Shown here: positions 1 to 6,781 of the stretch, one piece after another
How the letters are laid out: every line of letters begins with the position of its first letter
Numbering within the stretch: position 1 is the stretch's first letter
Source: Bacteroidales bacterium
GTDB lineage: Bacteria; Bacteroidota; Bacteroidia; Bacteroidales; JAADGE01
NCBI GenBank assembly: GCA_029934265.1
Contig: JAOZMN010000008.1
Location: forward strand, 9,277 to 25,828
DNA length: 16,552 nucleotides
Direction of reading: 5' to 3'
The notes under the pieces: model-generated
What the model was told of the DNA's origin: nothing
The model's database searches: none
What the model saw: only the letters and a program-made list of their open reading frames with translations
Translations under genes and position numbers: made by a program

Positions 1-2080
1 TATTAATATTTACAAAAATAGTTTCATTTGCAGGGTTAGGATAAATGTTTGCATTATTTTCAGGAATGTTTTTGATATTTACGGCTTCTATACAAAAATT
101 TGTTTTTTCGCTTTTGCCGAAAGAAGAGCCGTTTCCTATAAGTTCATTGGTCGAAAGGTTGGTAAGTTTATATATTCCGATACCGTTTGAACAACATATT
201 CCGTTACCGCCTTCATCGTAAATAATAAAATTGTAACAGCCGGATTTAAAACACATTTGTTCTTTTATCGTTTTTTGTTTTCCGGAAACGTAAGGACCGC
301 CTGAATATATAGATTTGCCGGTATTTTTATCTATACATTCCCAAGTTGTTTCGTTTCCGAATAAATCGGTAATAATAATAAATTCTACTTGAACACCTTG
401 ATTATTAACGGATATATTAAAATTAATACTGTCATTATCCGAATTTTCATCATCTAATCCGTTTGGGTTTTCGGTGTAAAATTTTAGAGAATATTCATTT
501 TCGGGGAAACTTTTTTCGGGAAAAGTTATTGTATCGAAAAGCTGTGTGCTTAAACTTCCTGTCCACTCAAAACTTTCCGAATCGGTATCGTTTATTGTAT
601 ATGTAATTGTCAGACTTTCCAAAACATCGTTTCCTTTATTGGTAATTACAATTTTTGGAGAAATTATTAAATTTTCCGTACAATATGCTTTTTCTATCGG
701 CTCGATAACCTCCGTAAGCATGGCATCGTTTGTCGCTGCATAAGGAGAGTAGCCGTCAAGAGTAACAACTTCCGAACTTTTGGGGTCTAACCAAGGTTTA
801 AGTTGTTGATTTGCTCCGGAAAGTAAATCCCAAGAATGGTCAAATTTGGAATATAAAATACCGGTAGGATTATCACAACCGTGCGAAAGCGATGAGCCTG
901 TTAAATCGCCGACTATTCGATGATTTTCATCAAATAACGGCGAGCCGGACGAACCGCCCTCTACAATTCCAAGTTCCCATTCTTCCAAAAGCCAATCACT
1001 ATCGACAAGAAAACTAAAATTATTCGAACTGAAACTTCCTGTTTTCGGAGGGTCGTAATCTTTGGATATTTTTTTTATATCGCCGGCAGGGTGATGAATA
1101 CCGACCGTATTTTCTGCCGGTTCGGTACTTCTGTTCCAACCTGCATAGTACGGCTGATACTCTTCCGGAGGCAATTCTGATATTTTCAATAAAGTAAAAT
1201 CCAAATCACCGTTAAGCGATGTTGCCGTAAGCGATGAACCTGAAACAGTTTGCTCGCCGGTTGGTTTTCCTCCTCCGCAAAATTCACTTTCGTAATTAAA
1301 ATAAAAAACAGTTTCTATGGCTTTATCTTCTGTATGTAAACAGTGATAAGCAGTAAGAAAATACGGTGTTCCGTCGTAATTTGTATTGTTAATTAAAGCT
1401 CCGGAACATAAACCGCCTCCCATCGAAATTTTACAAATTGCGTGTTTTTCTGTTTGCCAATCCGAGCCTTCCGGACAATTAATGTCTATATTGCAACTTT
1501 CCGATTTTTCAATGCGTTCGCCGAAAGCATTACGATAATCGTGTATGATTTTATATATTTGTAATTCTCCGGAAAATTCTACAGTTTTCGGTTCGTAATA
1601 TTCTATTATTAAAGAATTTCCCGACAGCTGTGCTACTGCAAGTTTCTTGGAAATTTTATTGTTTTTTTCTGTAAAAGCACCAAGTATTTTCTTTTTATCC
1701 GGGCTGTAAATAAAGATTTTTGCACCTTTGGGGAGTTTATATTTTCCGAAAATCAAACCTATGGAATAAGCTTTTTTTGAGCTTATTTGCAAACGCCACA
1801 ACTTATCGCCGGAAGGCAATGTTTCAAAAGTTCCGGAATTTTCGGGAGTGTAATTTACTTCAAATTCTTTTCCGAATCTGTAAGGTATTGATTTTCCTTT
1901 GTTTGCAATGTCTTCTTTTATCATTGCTTGGATGTCAAAAGCCTTCATATTTACGGCTTCTATTTCGTTACCGGTTTTATTCATAAAAGAATACGGTGTT
2001 CCTCCGGAGCTTATTTGTGCGGACAAACTATCGAATTGTAAAATTATTGACAAAATTATTAACAGTTTAAATTTATTCAT
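1..2080 (-). CDS. T9SS-secreted trypsin-fold serine protease, lysyl endopeptidase-like (3' end outside window)
   Basis: The reading frame is open from the ATG at 2080 to the left edge, about 693 residues without a stop. It starts with a signal peptide (charged start, hydrophobic stretch, likely cleavage after LSA near residue 21). The catalytic triad is visible: His246 in TAYHC, Asp294 in DLDFTLL, and Ser378 in GGSSGSP, the arrangement of Achromobacter lysyl endopeptidase-type (S1-like) proteases. A Cys-rich segment follows (CFKSGCYNFIIYDEGGNGICC), common in secreted Bacteroidota proteins. Near the edge, NIYPNPANETIFVN marks the start of a T9SS type A sorting domain, so the protein is probably exported through T9SS and released or anchored at the surface. 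The Asp expected in the S1 pocket appears to be Ile408, so lysine specificity is doubtful. Fold and secretion route are well supported; the substrate is unknown. The C-terminus is cut by the window. Confidence 0.9.
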   Translation of the reverse strand, partial: MNKFKLLIILSIILQFDSLSAQISSGGTPYSFMNKTGNEIEAVNMKAFDIQAMIKEDIANKGKSIPYRFGKEFEVNYTPENSGTFETLPSGDKLWRLQISSKKAYSIGLIFGKYKLPKGAKIFIYSPDKKKILGAFTEKNNKISKKLAVAQLSGNSLIIEYYEPKTVEFSGELQIYKIIHDYRNAFGERIEKSESCNIDINCPEGSDWQTEKHAICKISMGGGLCSGALINNTNYDGTPYFLTAYHCLHTEDKAIETVFYFNYESEFCGGGKPTGEQTVSGSSLTATSLNGDLDFTLLKISELPPEEYQPYYAGWNRSTEPAENTVGIHHPAGDIKKISKDYDPPKTGSFSSNNFSFLVDSDWLLEEWELGIVEGGSSGSPLFDENHRIVGDLTGSSLSHGCDNPTGILYSKFDHSWDLLSGANQQLKPWLDPKSSEVVTLDGYSPYAATNDAMLTEVIEPIEKAYCTENLIISPKIVITNKGNDVLESLTITYTINDTDSESFEWTGSLSTQLFDTITFPEKSFPENEYSLKFYTENPNGLDDENSDNDSINFNISVNNQGVQVEFIIITDLFGNETTWECIDKNTGKSIYSGGPYVSGKQKTIKEQMCFKSGCYNFIIYDEGGNGICCSNGIGIYKLTNLSTNELIGNGSSFGKSEKTNFCIEAVNIKNIPENNANIYPNPANETIFVNIN

Positions 2081-2103
2081 TTTATTTATTTTAAAATTTA
2101 TAT

Positions 2104-2111
2104 TAATTTTG
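2104..2111 (+). promoter_or_regulatory. -7 promoter box for the exonuclease/metallopeptidase pair
   Basis: TAATTTTG matches the Bacteroidota sigma-ABfr -7 consensus TAnnTTTG exactly. It lies about 65 nt upstream of the ATG at 2177, in the divergent gap 2081-2176. No clear -33 TTG element is seen at the usual spacing. The region is very AT-rich, so a chance match is possible. Confidence 0.45.
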
Positions 2112-2119
2112 CTAAATTA
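2112..2119 (-). promoter_or_regulatory. possible -7 box for the secreted protease
   Basis: Read on the minus strand this is TAATTTAG, one mismatch from TAnnTTTG, 32 nt upstream of the protease ATG at 2080. It directly abuts the opposite-facing box at 2104-2111, so the two genes may share a compact divergent promoter region. The match is weak. Confidence 0.3.
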
Positions 2120-2176
2120 CTAAAAAAGATAAAAAATAGAATTTAAAATTTAAAATTCATAAATAGTTAATTTATT

Positions 2177-2896
2177 ATGTCATATACAATCAAAGAAGAA
2201 GATATACTTTTTTTGGATATTGAAACTGTTTCTCAATATCCTGATTTCGATGAGCTTTCTGATAATATGAAAGCCTTGTGGGAGAGAAAAAGCAAATATA
2301 TCAAAAAAGAAGACCAAACATCTGCCGAAATATACGGGAAAGCGGCAATTTATGCGGAATTTGGTAAAATCGTGTGTATTTCCGCAGGTTTTGTGAGCAA
2401 GGGAATTTTACGGGTAAAAAGTTTTTTCGGTAATGACGAAAAAATTATACTTTCGGAATTTAAAGAACTTTTGCAAAAATCATTCAGTATTCATGATAAA
2501 TATCTGTGTGCCCACAACGGTAAAGAATTTGATTTTCCGTATATTGCTCGCAGAATGTTGGTAAATTCGATAAATTTACCGGTTGCTTTGGATATTGCCG
2601 GCAAAAAGCCTTGGGAAATAAAACACTTGGATACCCTTGAATTGTGGCGTTTCGGCGATTATAAAAATTATACTTCGCTTTCTTTACTTACCGAAATTTT
2701 CGGTATCCCGACTCCCAAAGACGATATAGACGGAAGTATGGTAGGCGAGGTTTATTGGAAAGAAAAAAATACGGAAAGAATTGCAAAATATTGTGAAAAA
2801 GATGTTGTCGCAATAGTTCAATTATATCGGAAATATAAATGTAAAGAGCTTATTGGTGAGAACAATATAATAAGTTTAACAAATTTCGATACATGA
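2177..2896 (+). CDS. 3'-5' exonuclease related to the PolB proofreading domain (DnaQ/RNase H-like fold)
   Basis: This 239-residue protein carries all three exonuclease motifs of the DEDDy type. Exo I is DIE (Asp14, Glu16), Exo II is HNGKEFDF (Asn114, Asp119), and Exo III is YCEKD (Tyr205, Asp209). That pattern and the length fit the stand-alone 'predicted PolB-like exonuclease' family (PF10108), cytoplasmic enzymes expected to remove nucleotides from 3' ends using two metal ions. No polymerase domain is attached. The ATG at 2177 lies shortly before the conserved first strand (ILFLDIE), so the start is secure. The stop overlaps the next start by 4 nt (ATGA), indicating co-translation with the metallopeptidase. 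The biological substrate is not known from the sequence. Confidence 0.88.
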   Translation: MSYTIKEEDILFLDIETVSQYPDFDELSDNMKALWERKSKYIKKEDQTSAEIYGKAAIYAEFGKIVCISAGFVSKGILRVKSFFGNDEKIILSEFKELLQKSFSIHDKYLCAHNGKEFDFPYIARRMLVNSINLPVALDIAGKKPWEIKHLDTLELWRFGDYKNYTSLSLLTEIFGIPTPKDDIDGSMVGEVYWKEKNTERIAKYCEKDVVAIVQLYRKYKCKELIGENNIISLTNFDT

Positions 2897-3360
2897 GTAC
2901 AATACGAAAATTATCCGAAAAAGAAATAAAAATACTTTCGGAAATATACGGCAAAAGTATAAATTTCGATAAGGTAAAACTTACTCGAAAGCATTTGTTC
3001 AGTTTTTTGTTAAAAAAATTTACAGCTGTTACTTTTGGAAATAAAATTGTTTATTCTCGAAAAAAATACGAAGAAGATTTTTCCGACAAAAACTATGCAA
3101 TGTCGATTTTGGTACACGAAATTTGTCATGTTTGGCAACATCAAAATTTAAAATATCATTGGACAAAAGCAATGATAGAACAGATTCGTTATCGAAAAAA
3201 AGTTTATAAATACAGTATTTATGATTTTAAAAATTTTATCAATTTCAGATTCGAACAACAAGCTGAAATTATGGCGGATTATTTTCGCAAAAAAAAATCC
3301 GATAGCGATGAAATAAGACTATACCAAAAAATTATTTCCCCGATATTTAAGAATACTTAA
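2893..3360 (+). CDS. small zincin-type metallopeptidase (HExxH)
   Basis: This 155-residue basic protein has a zinc-binding HExxH motif, HEICH at residues 75-79, followed by WQHQ. An acidic helix EQQAEIMADY (121-130) could supply the third zinc ligand (Glu121 or Glu125), as in minimal gluzincins. No signal peptide or membrane segment is seen, so a cytoplasmic location is likely. The spacing and the short length resemble the minimal zincin domains found as small hypothetical proteins or attached to secretion-system and phage-related proteins; I cannot assign a named family. It is translated from an ATG overlapping the exonuclease stop codon. A peptidase role is inferred from the motif; the substrate is unknown. 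Confidence 0.72.
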   Translation: MSTIRKLSEKEIKILSEIYGKSINFDKVKLTRKHLFSFLLKKFTAVTFGNKIVYSRKKYEEDFSDKNYAMSILVHEICHVWQHQNLKYHWTKAMIEQIRYRKKVYKYSIYDFKNFINFRFEQQAEIMADYFRKKKSDSDEIRLYQKIISPIFKNT

Positions 3361-3394
3361 CTTTTTATTAACAAATATTTGATTTAATTTAATA

Positions 3395-3402
3395 TAACTT
3401 TG
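3395..3402 (+). promoter_or_regulatory. -7 promoter box of the M16 peptidase gene
   Basis: TAACTTTG matches TAnnTTTG exactly and sits 42 nt upstream of the ATG at 3445, a normal distance for a Bacteroidota leader. A TTTG at 3378-3381 is too close to be a standard -33 element. The box also helps choose the gene start: the in-frame TTG at 3400 lies inside it and cannot be the initiator of this transcript. Confidence 0.55.
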
Positions 3403-3444
3403 TCAAATTATTTAAAATTAAATTTCACTAAAAAATCATTAAAA

Positions 3445-6255
3445 ATGAACAAAAAAAACAAATTTTTATTTGCATTGGTATTAACTTTAATAAGTAGTGT
3501 AACTTATTCGCAAACAGCGAAATATGATTTTAACGCAAGTGTGCCTCTCGACCCTTCCGTCCGACACGGAACTCTTAAAAACGGTATGCAGTATTACATC
3601 AAAAAGAACGAAAAGCCGAAAGACCGTGCTGATTTTTACATCGTTCATAAAGTAGGAGCTTTGCTCGAAACTCCGGAACAAAACGGTTTGGCACATTTCG
3701 TAGAACACATGGCTTTCAACGGCTTGGAACATTTTCCGGGAAAATCAATGCTGAATTATTTTCAGGATAACGGGATTGTATTCGGAAAAGATATAAACGC
3801 TTTTACTTCCTATGATGTAACGGCTTACAATTTATCAAGAATACCGACAAAAAAAGGTATGACGGATACGGCTTTGCTTGTACTTCGTGATTGGTCAAAT
3901 TATATCCAAATGGTGCCGAAAGAAATTGATGCCGAACGTGGAGTTATCAGAGAAGAATGGCGAACTCGGAGAAATGCAAATTTCAGAATGAGCAAAATAA
4001 CCGACAAGGCAAAGTACAACGGCTCAAAATCAGTTTTGCACGATGTGATAGGAAGTAGGTCGGTAATTGATACCTTTCATTATGAGACAATTAATAAATT
4101 TTATCACGATTGGTATAGAACAAACTTGCAAGCAATAATAATTGTAGGAGATTTCGACCCCGAAAAAATGGAGAAAAAAGTTATAGAATTATTTTCGCCC
4201 ATACCGGAATCCGACAATAAAAAAGAACGCTATTATGTTGAAATTCCGAATAATGACGAGCCTCTTATTTCGATAGCAACAGATGCGGAAGCCTCAAATG
4301 TACGGACAACAATTATGTATAAACATGATATTGTTAAACCCGAAAATAAAAATTTCGGTTATCTGAAAATGACTTATGTACGTGCTTTGTACAGTAAGAT
4401 GTTCAATAACAGACTCTCGGAACTCGCTCAGAAAGAAGACGCTCCTTTTATGCAAGCATATAATTATTATGGCGATTTTGCAAGTACAAAAGCGGCAAAT
4501 AATTTGATTACAATTTCCGGAAATACCGGCACGGATAAAGCTATTAAAACTATACTTCTTGAAAATAAACGAATTATAAAATATGGATTTACCAAAGGAG
4601 AATTAGAAAGGGCAAAAGCCGAAATTATTGCAAACGATGAAAATGCTTATACGGAAAAAGATAATACCGTTTCGGAAACTTTTGTATGGCAATATTTTAG
4701 TAATTTTATGAACAACGAGCCTGCTCCGGATATTGATTGGAAACATGAATTTGTTACGAAAATTGTCCCGCAAATTACATTGGACGATGTAAATAAAATT
4801 GCCAAAGATTTGTATTCCGAAAAAAATATGGTAGTACTTATCACTGCTCCGAAAAAGAAAGAAGTTATATTACCGACAGAAAAAGAAATACTTGCTATAA
4901 TTAAAGACGTTTCAAAAGCAAAAATTAAACCTTATAAAGATAATACTTCCGATGCTCCGCTTATGGCAAAACGTCCGTCAGGCAGTAAACTTGTAAAAGA
5001 ATCGACAATCAACGGAGTTACTGAATGGAAATTTGCAAATGGCGTTACGGTAATAATAAAACCGACGGATTACAAAAAAAATGAAATTCAAATGAGAGCT
5101 TTCAGCCCGGGCGGCAGTTCGCTTGTTGCAACAGAAGATTTACCTTCGTCGGAATTAGTAACTACAATAATTACAAATTCGGGAATTGCCGATTTTTCTC
5201 AAATTGAATTAGAAAAAAAACTATCAGGAAAAAAAGCTTATGTTTCGCCGTATATCGACAAATACGAAGAGGGTTTTCAAGGAAGTTGTATTACAAAAGA
5301 CTTGGAAACAATGCTGAAAATGACTTATCTTTATTTCACAAAACCAAGAAAAGATAAGACTGCTTATAATTCATTAATGAAACGTTATGAAAGTTCACTT
5401 CAAAATGCCGGCTCCGACCCTTCTGCACGTTTTGGGGACAGCCTCAGTACTTATTTATTGAATAATGACCCTCGAAGACAGCCGTTTAACAAAGAAACCA
5501 TAAAAAAAGTCGATTTCGATAAAATTTACCAAATCTATAATGAACGTTTTGCCGATGCAACCGACTGGACTTTTATTTTTGTCGGAAATATAGATTTGGA
5601 ATATCTGAAACCGGTTATAGGTACATATATCGGAGGTTTACCCGCACAAGGAAAAACTGAAAATTTCAAAGATAATAAAGTACGATTTAATACAAATAAT
5701 ATTGAAAAAATAATTAAAATTCCTGCAAAAGAAAATAAAAGTTCGGTATTTATTGCATTTTCCGGAGATATTAAATATAACGGTGAAAATTCAGTCAATC
5801 TGAAAGCAATGGAATATATACTCGGACTTCGATACACGGCTACTATCCGTGAGGAAGAGGGTGGCTCATACGGAGTGGATACTCAAATTTCGATGATGAA
5901 ACTTCCGGTTGAAAAATACCTTGCTTATGCAATGTTCGATTGCGACCCCGAAAATGCGGAAAAACTTGCAAAAATTATATATCGTGAAATAGAATTATTG
6001 CAAAAAAACGGTCCTACTGAAGTCGATTTGCAAAAAACAATCAAATATTTGCGAAAAGACAGAGAGGAAAAACTCAAAAAGAACGGTTTTTGGTTAAATG
6101 TTCTTTATGAAAAATATGCCAACAATTATGACCCTTCTTTGAAAGAAAATTATGATAAAATTGTAGATAAAATGACCGTAGAAACTATCAAAAATGCTTT
6201 TAAAGTAATTGATACAAAAAAACATCTGCAACTGATAACGAAGCCCGTAAACTAA
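3445..6255 (+). CDS. periplasmic M16 family zinc peptidase, two-domain (PqqL/pitrilysin-like)
   Basis: The product has 936 residues from the ATG at 3445. An in-frame TTG at 3400 would add 15 residues ahead of a clear signal peptide and overlaps the promoter box, so it is rejected. The signal peptide ends near TYSQ, residues 20-23. The N-terminal M16 domain carries the inverted zinc motif HFVEH (His84, Glu87, His88) and the downstream ligand Glu164 in AERGVIREEW. The C-terminal half, from about residue 515, is a second M16 fold lacking the zinc motif, with the usual R..E..GGSYGV substrate-binding segment near 800-810. This is the standard 930-940 residue Bacteroidota arrangement, two half-clams enclosing a peptide. 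It should degrade peptides in the periplasm. No T9SS sorting domain follows. The gene appears to be transcribed alone and ends at a strong hairpin. Confidence 0.93.
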   Translation: MNKKNKFLFALVLTLISSVTYSQTAKYDFNASVPLDPSVRHGTLKNGMQYYIKKNEKPKDRADFYIVHKVGALLETPEQNGLAHFVEHMAFNGLEHFPGKSMLNYFQDNGIVFGKDINAFTSYDVTAYNLSRIPTKKGMTDTALLVLRDWSNYIQMVPKEIDAERGVIREEWRTRRNANFRMSKITDKAKYNGSKSVLHDVIGSRSVIDTFHYETINKFYHDWYRTNLQAIIIVGDFDPEKMEKKVIELFSPIPESDNKKERYYVEIPNNDEPLISIATDAEASNVRTTIMYKHDIVKPENKNFGYLKMTYVRALYSKMFNNRLSELAQKEDAPFMQAYNYYGDFASTKAANNLITISGNTGTDKAIKTILLENKRIIKYGFTKGELERAKAEIIANDENAYTEKDNTVSETFVWQYFSNFMNNEPAPDIDWKHEFVTKIVPQITLDDVNKIAKDLYSEKNMVVLITAPKKKEVILPTEKEILAIIKDVSKAKIKPYKDNTSDAPLMAKRPSGSKLVKESTINGVTEWKFANGVTVIIKPTDYKKNEIQMRAFSPGGSSLVATEDLPSSELVTTIITNSGIADFSQIELEKKLSGKKAYVSPYIDKYEEGFQGSCITKDLETMLKMTYLYFTKPRKDKTAYNSLMKRYESSLQNAGSDPSARFGDSLSTYLLNNDPRRQPFNKETIKKVDFDKIYQIYNERFADATDWTFIFVGNIDLEYLKPVIGTYIGGLPAQGKTENFKDNKVRFNTNNIEKIIKIPAKENKSSVFIAFSGDIKYNGENSVNLKAMEYILGLRYTATIREEEGGSYGVDTQISMMKLPVEKYLAYAMFDCDPENAEKLAKIIYREIELLQKNGPTEVDLQKTIKYLRKDREEKLKKNGFWLNVLYEKYANNYDPSLKENYDKIVDKMTVETIKNAFKVIDTKKHLQLITKPVN

Positions 6256-6270
6256 GGGATTTATGATTGA

Positions 6271-6308
6271 TGATTTACGATTGGTGATTTTTCACCAATC
6301 GTAAATCA
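6271..6308. terminator. perfect 17-bp hairpin between convergent genes, likely bidirectional terminator
   Basis: Arms 6271-6287 and 6292-6308 are perfect reverse complements (17 bp) around a TTTT loop. The hairpin begins 15 nt after the M16 stop, and its right arm covers the stop codon of the DUF2752 gene on the other strand (6306-6308). No U-run follows on either side, so it may work as an mRNA end-stabiliser or a REP-like palindrome rather than a classic intrinsic terminator. Confidence 0.6.
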
Positions 6309-6620
6309 ACAATGTGAGCAACTTCCTGTAAAAGTTTTTATGATAAAATTGCCGAGAACCACTGTTAAATTAAAGAAAAAAAGCCACTTTATAATATCCG
6401 CACCGTTTTTAAACTTGAAAATTATATGAAAAACGGAAAAAACAATTAAAATTATAGTCGGAAAAAGACCGGGATAAAGAAAAAAGCTGTCAATAAAATT
6501 GCCTTTCAGCAAAGCAATAATAGAGCGTTGCATACCACAGCCCGGACATTCCATACCGAAATATTTTTTGTAAAAACACGGACTCATATTCCTTTCTAAC
6601 CAATTTATAATGCTATCCAT
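6306..6620 (-). CDS. DUF2752 family small membrane protein
   Basis: This is a 104-residue protein with the family hallmark CPGCG followed by M.R (residues 25-32), then two hydrophobic segments at about 48-68 and 77-95. It ends in a Cys-rich tail (CSHC). DUF2752 proteins are common in Bacteroidota and Actinobacteria as short inner-membrane proteins of unknown function. The paired cysteines suggest metal or redox chemistry, but this is not established. An internal Met at residue 12 (position 6587) is a possible alternative start giving 93 residues, because a promoter-like box lies only 5 nt before the first ATG. The gene stands alone, convergent with the M16 gene and divergent from the helicase cassette. 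Confidence 0.82.
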   Translation of the reverse strand: MDSIINWLERNMSPCFYKKYFGMECPGCGMQRSIIALLKGNFIDSFFLYPGLFPTIILIVFSVFHIIFKFKNGADIIKWLFFFNLTVVLGNFIIKTFTGSCSHC

Positions 6621-6625
6621 AGCGA

Positions 6626-6633
6626 CAAAATTA
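6626..6633 (-). promoter_or_regulatory. possible -7 box for the DUF2752 gene
   Basis: On the minus strand this reads TAATTTTG, an exact TAnnTTTG match, but it ends only 5 nt before the ATG at 6620. If functional, the transcript would start at or inside the first codons. That would favour initiation at the internal ATG at 6587 or near-leaderless translation. A chance match in AT-rich DNA is also possible. Confidence 0.3.
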
Positions 6634-6764
6634 TAAAATCTTAAAAATAAATTACATTTTTATCGTAAAATTTTGTTTATTTACAAATTATTATAAATTG
6701 TGAAGTTTATCTGATTTTCAGAATATTACATTAATAATTAAAAAACAGTTTTACTCCATAAAAT

Positions 6765-6777
6765 AGGTCGAAGACCT
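6765..6777 (+). promoter_or_regulatory. short GC-containing hairpin just before the helicase start
   Basis: AGGTC-GAA-GACCT forms a perfect 5-bp stem with a 3-nt loop, 4 nt upstream of the TTG at 6782. It stands out in an otherwise very AT-rich leader (6621-6781, 161 nt). In that leader I see no clean TAnnTTTG promoter match on the plus strand; TTAATTTG at 6777-6784 has one mismatch. A role in translation control is a guess. Confidence 0.3.
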
Positions 6778-6781
6778 TAAT

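Noticed and set aside
1720..2123. Plus-strand open frames at 1720-1986 and 1899-2123, and one at 546-743
   Set aside because: They lie opposite the continuous minus-strand protease, whose motifs are unmistakable, and their translations show no family features.
3400..3444. TTG start 15 codons upstream of the M16 ATG
   Set aside because: It would place 15 residues before a clear signal peptide, and it lies inside an exact TAnnTTTG promoter box. The ATG at 3445 is the better start.
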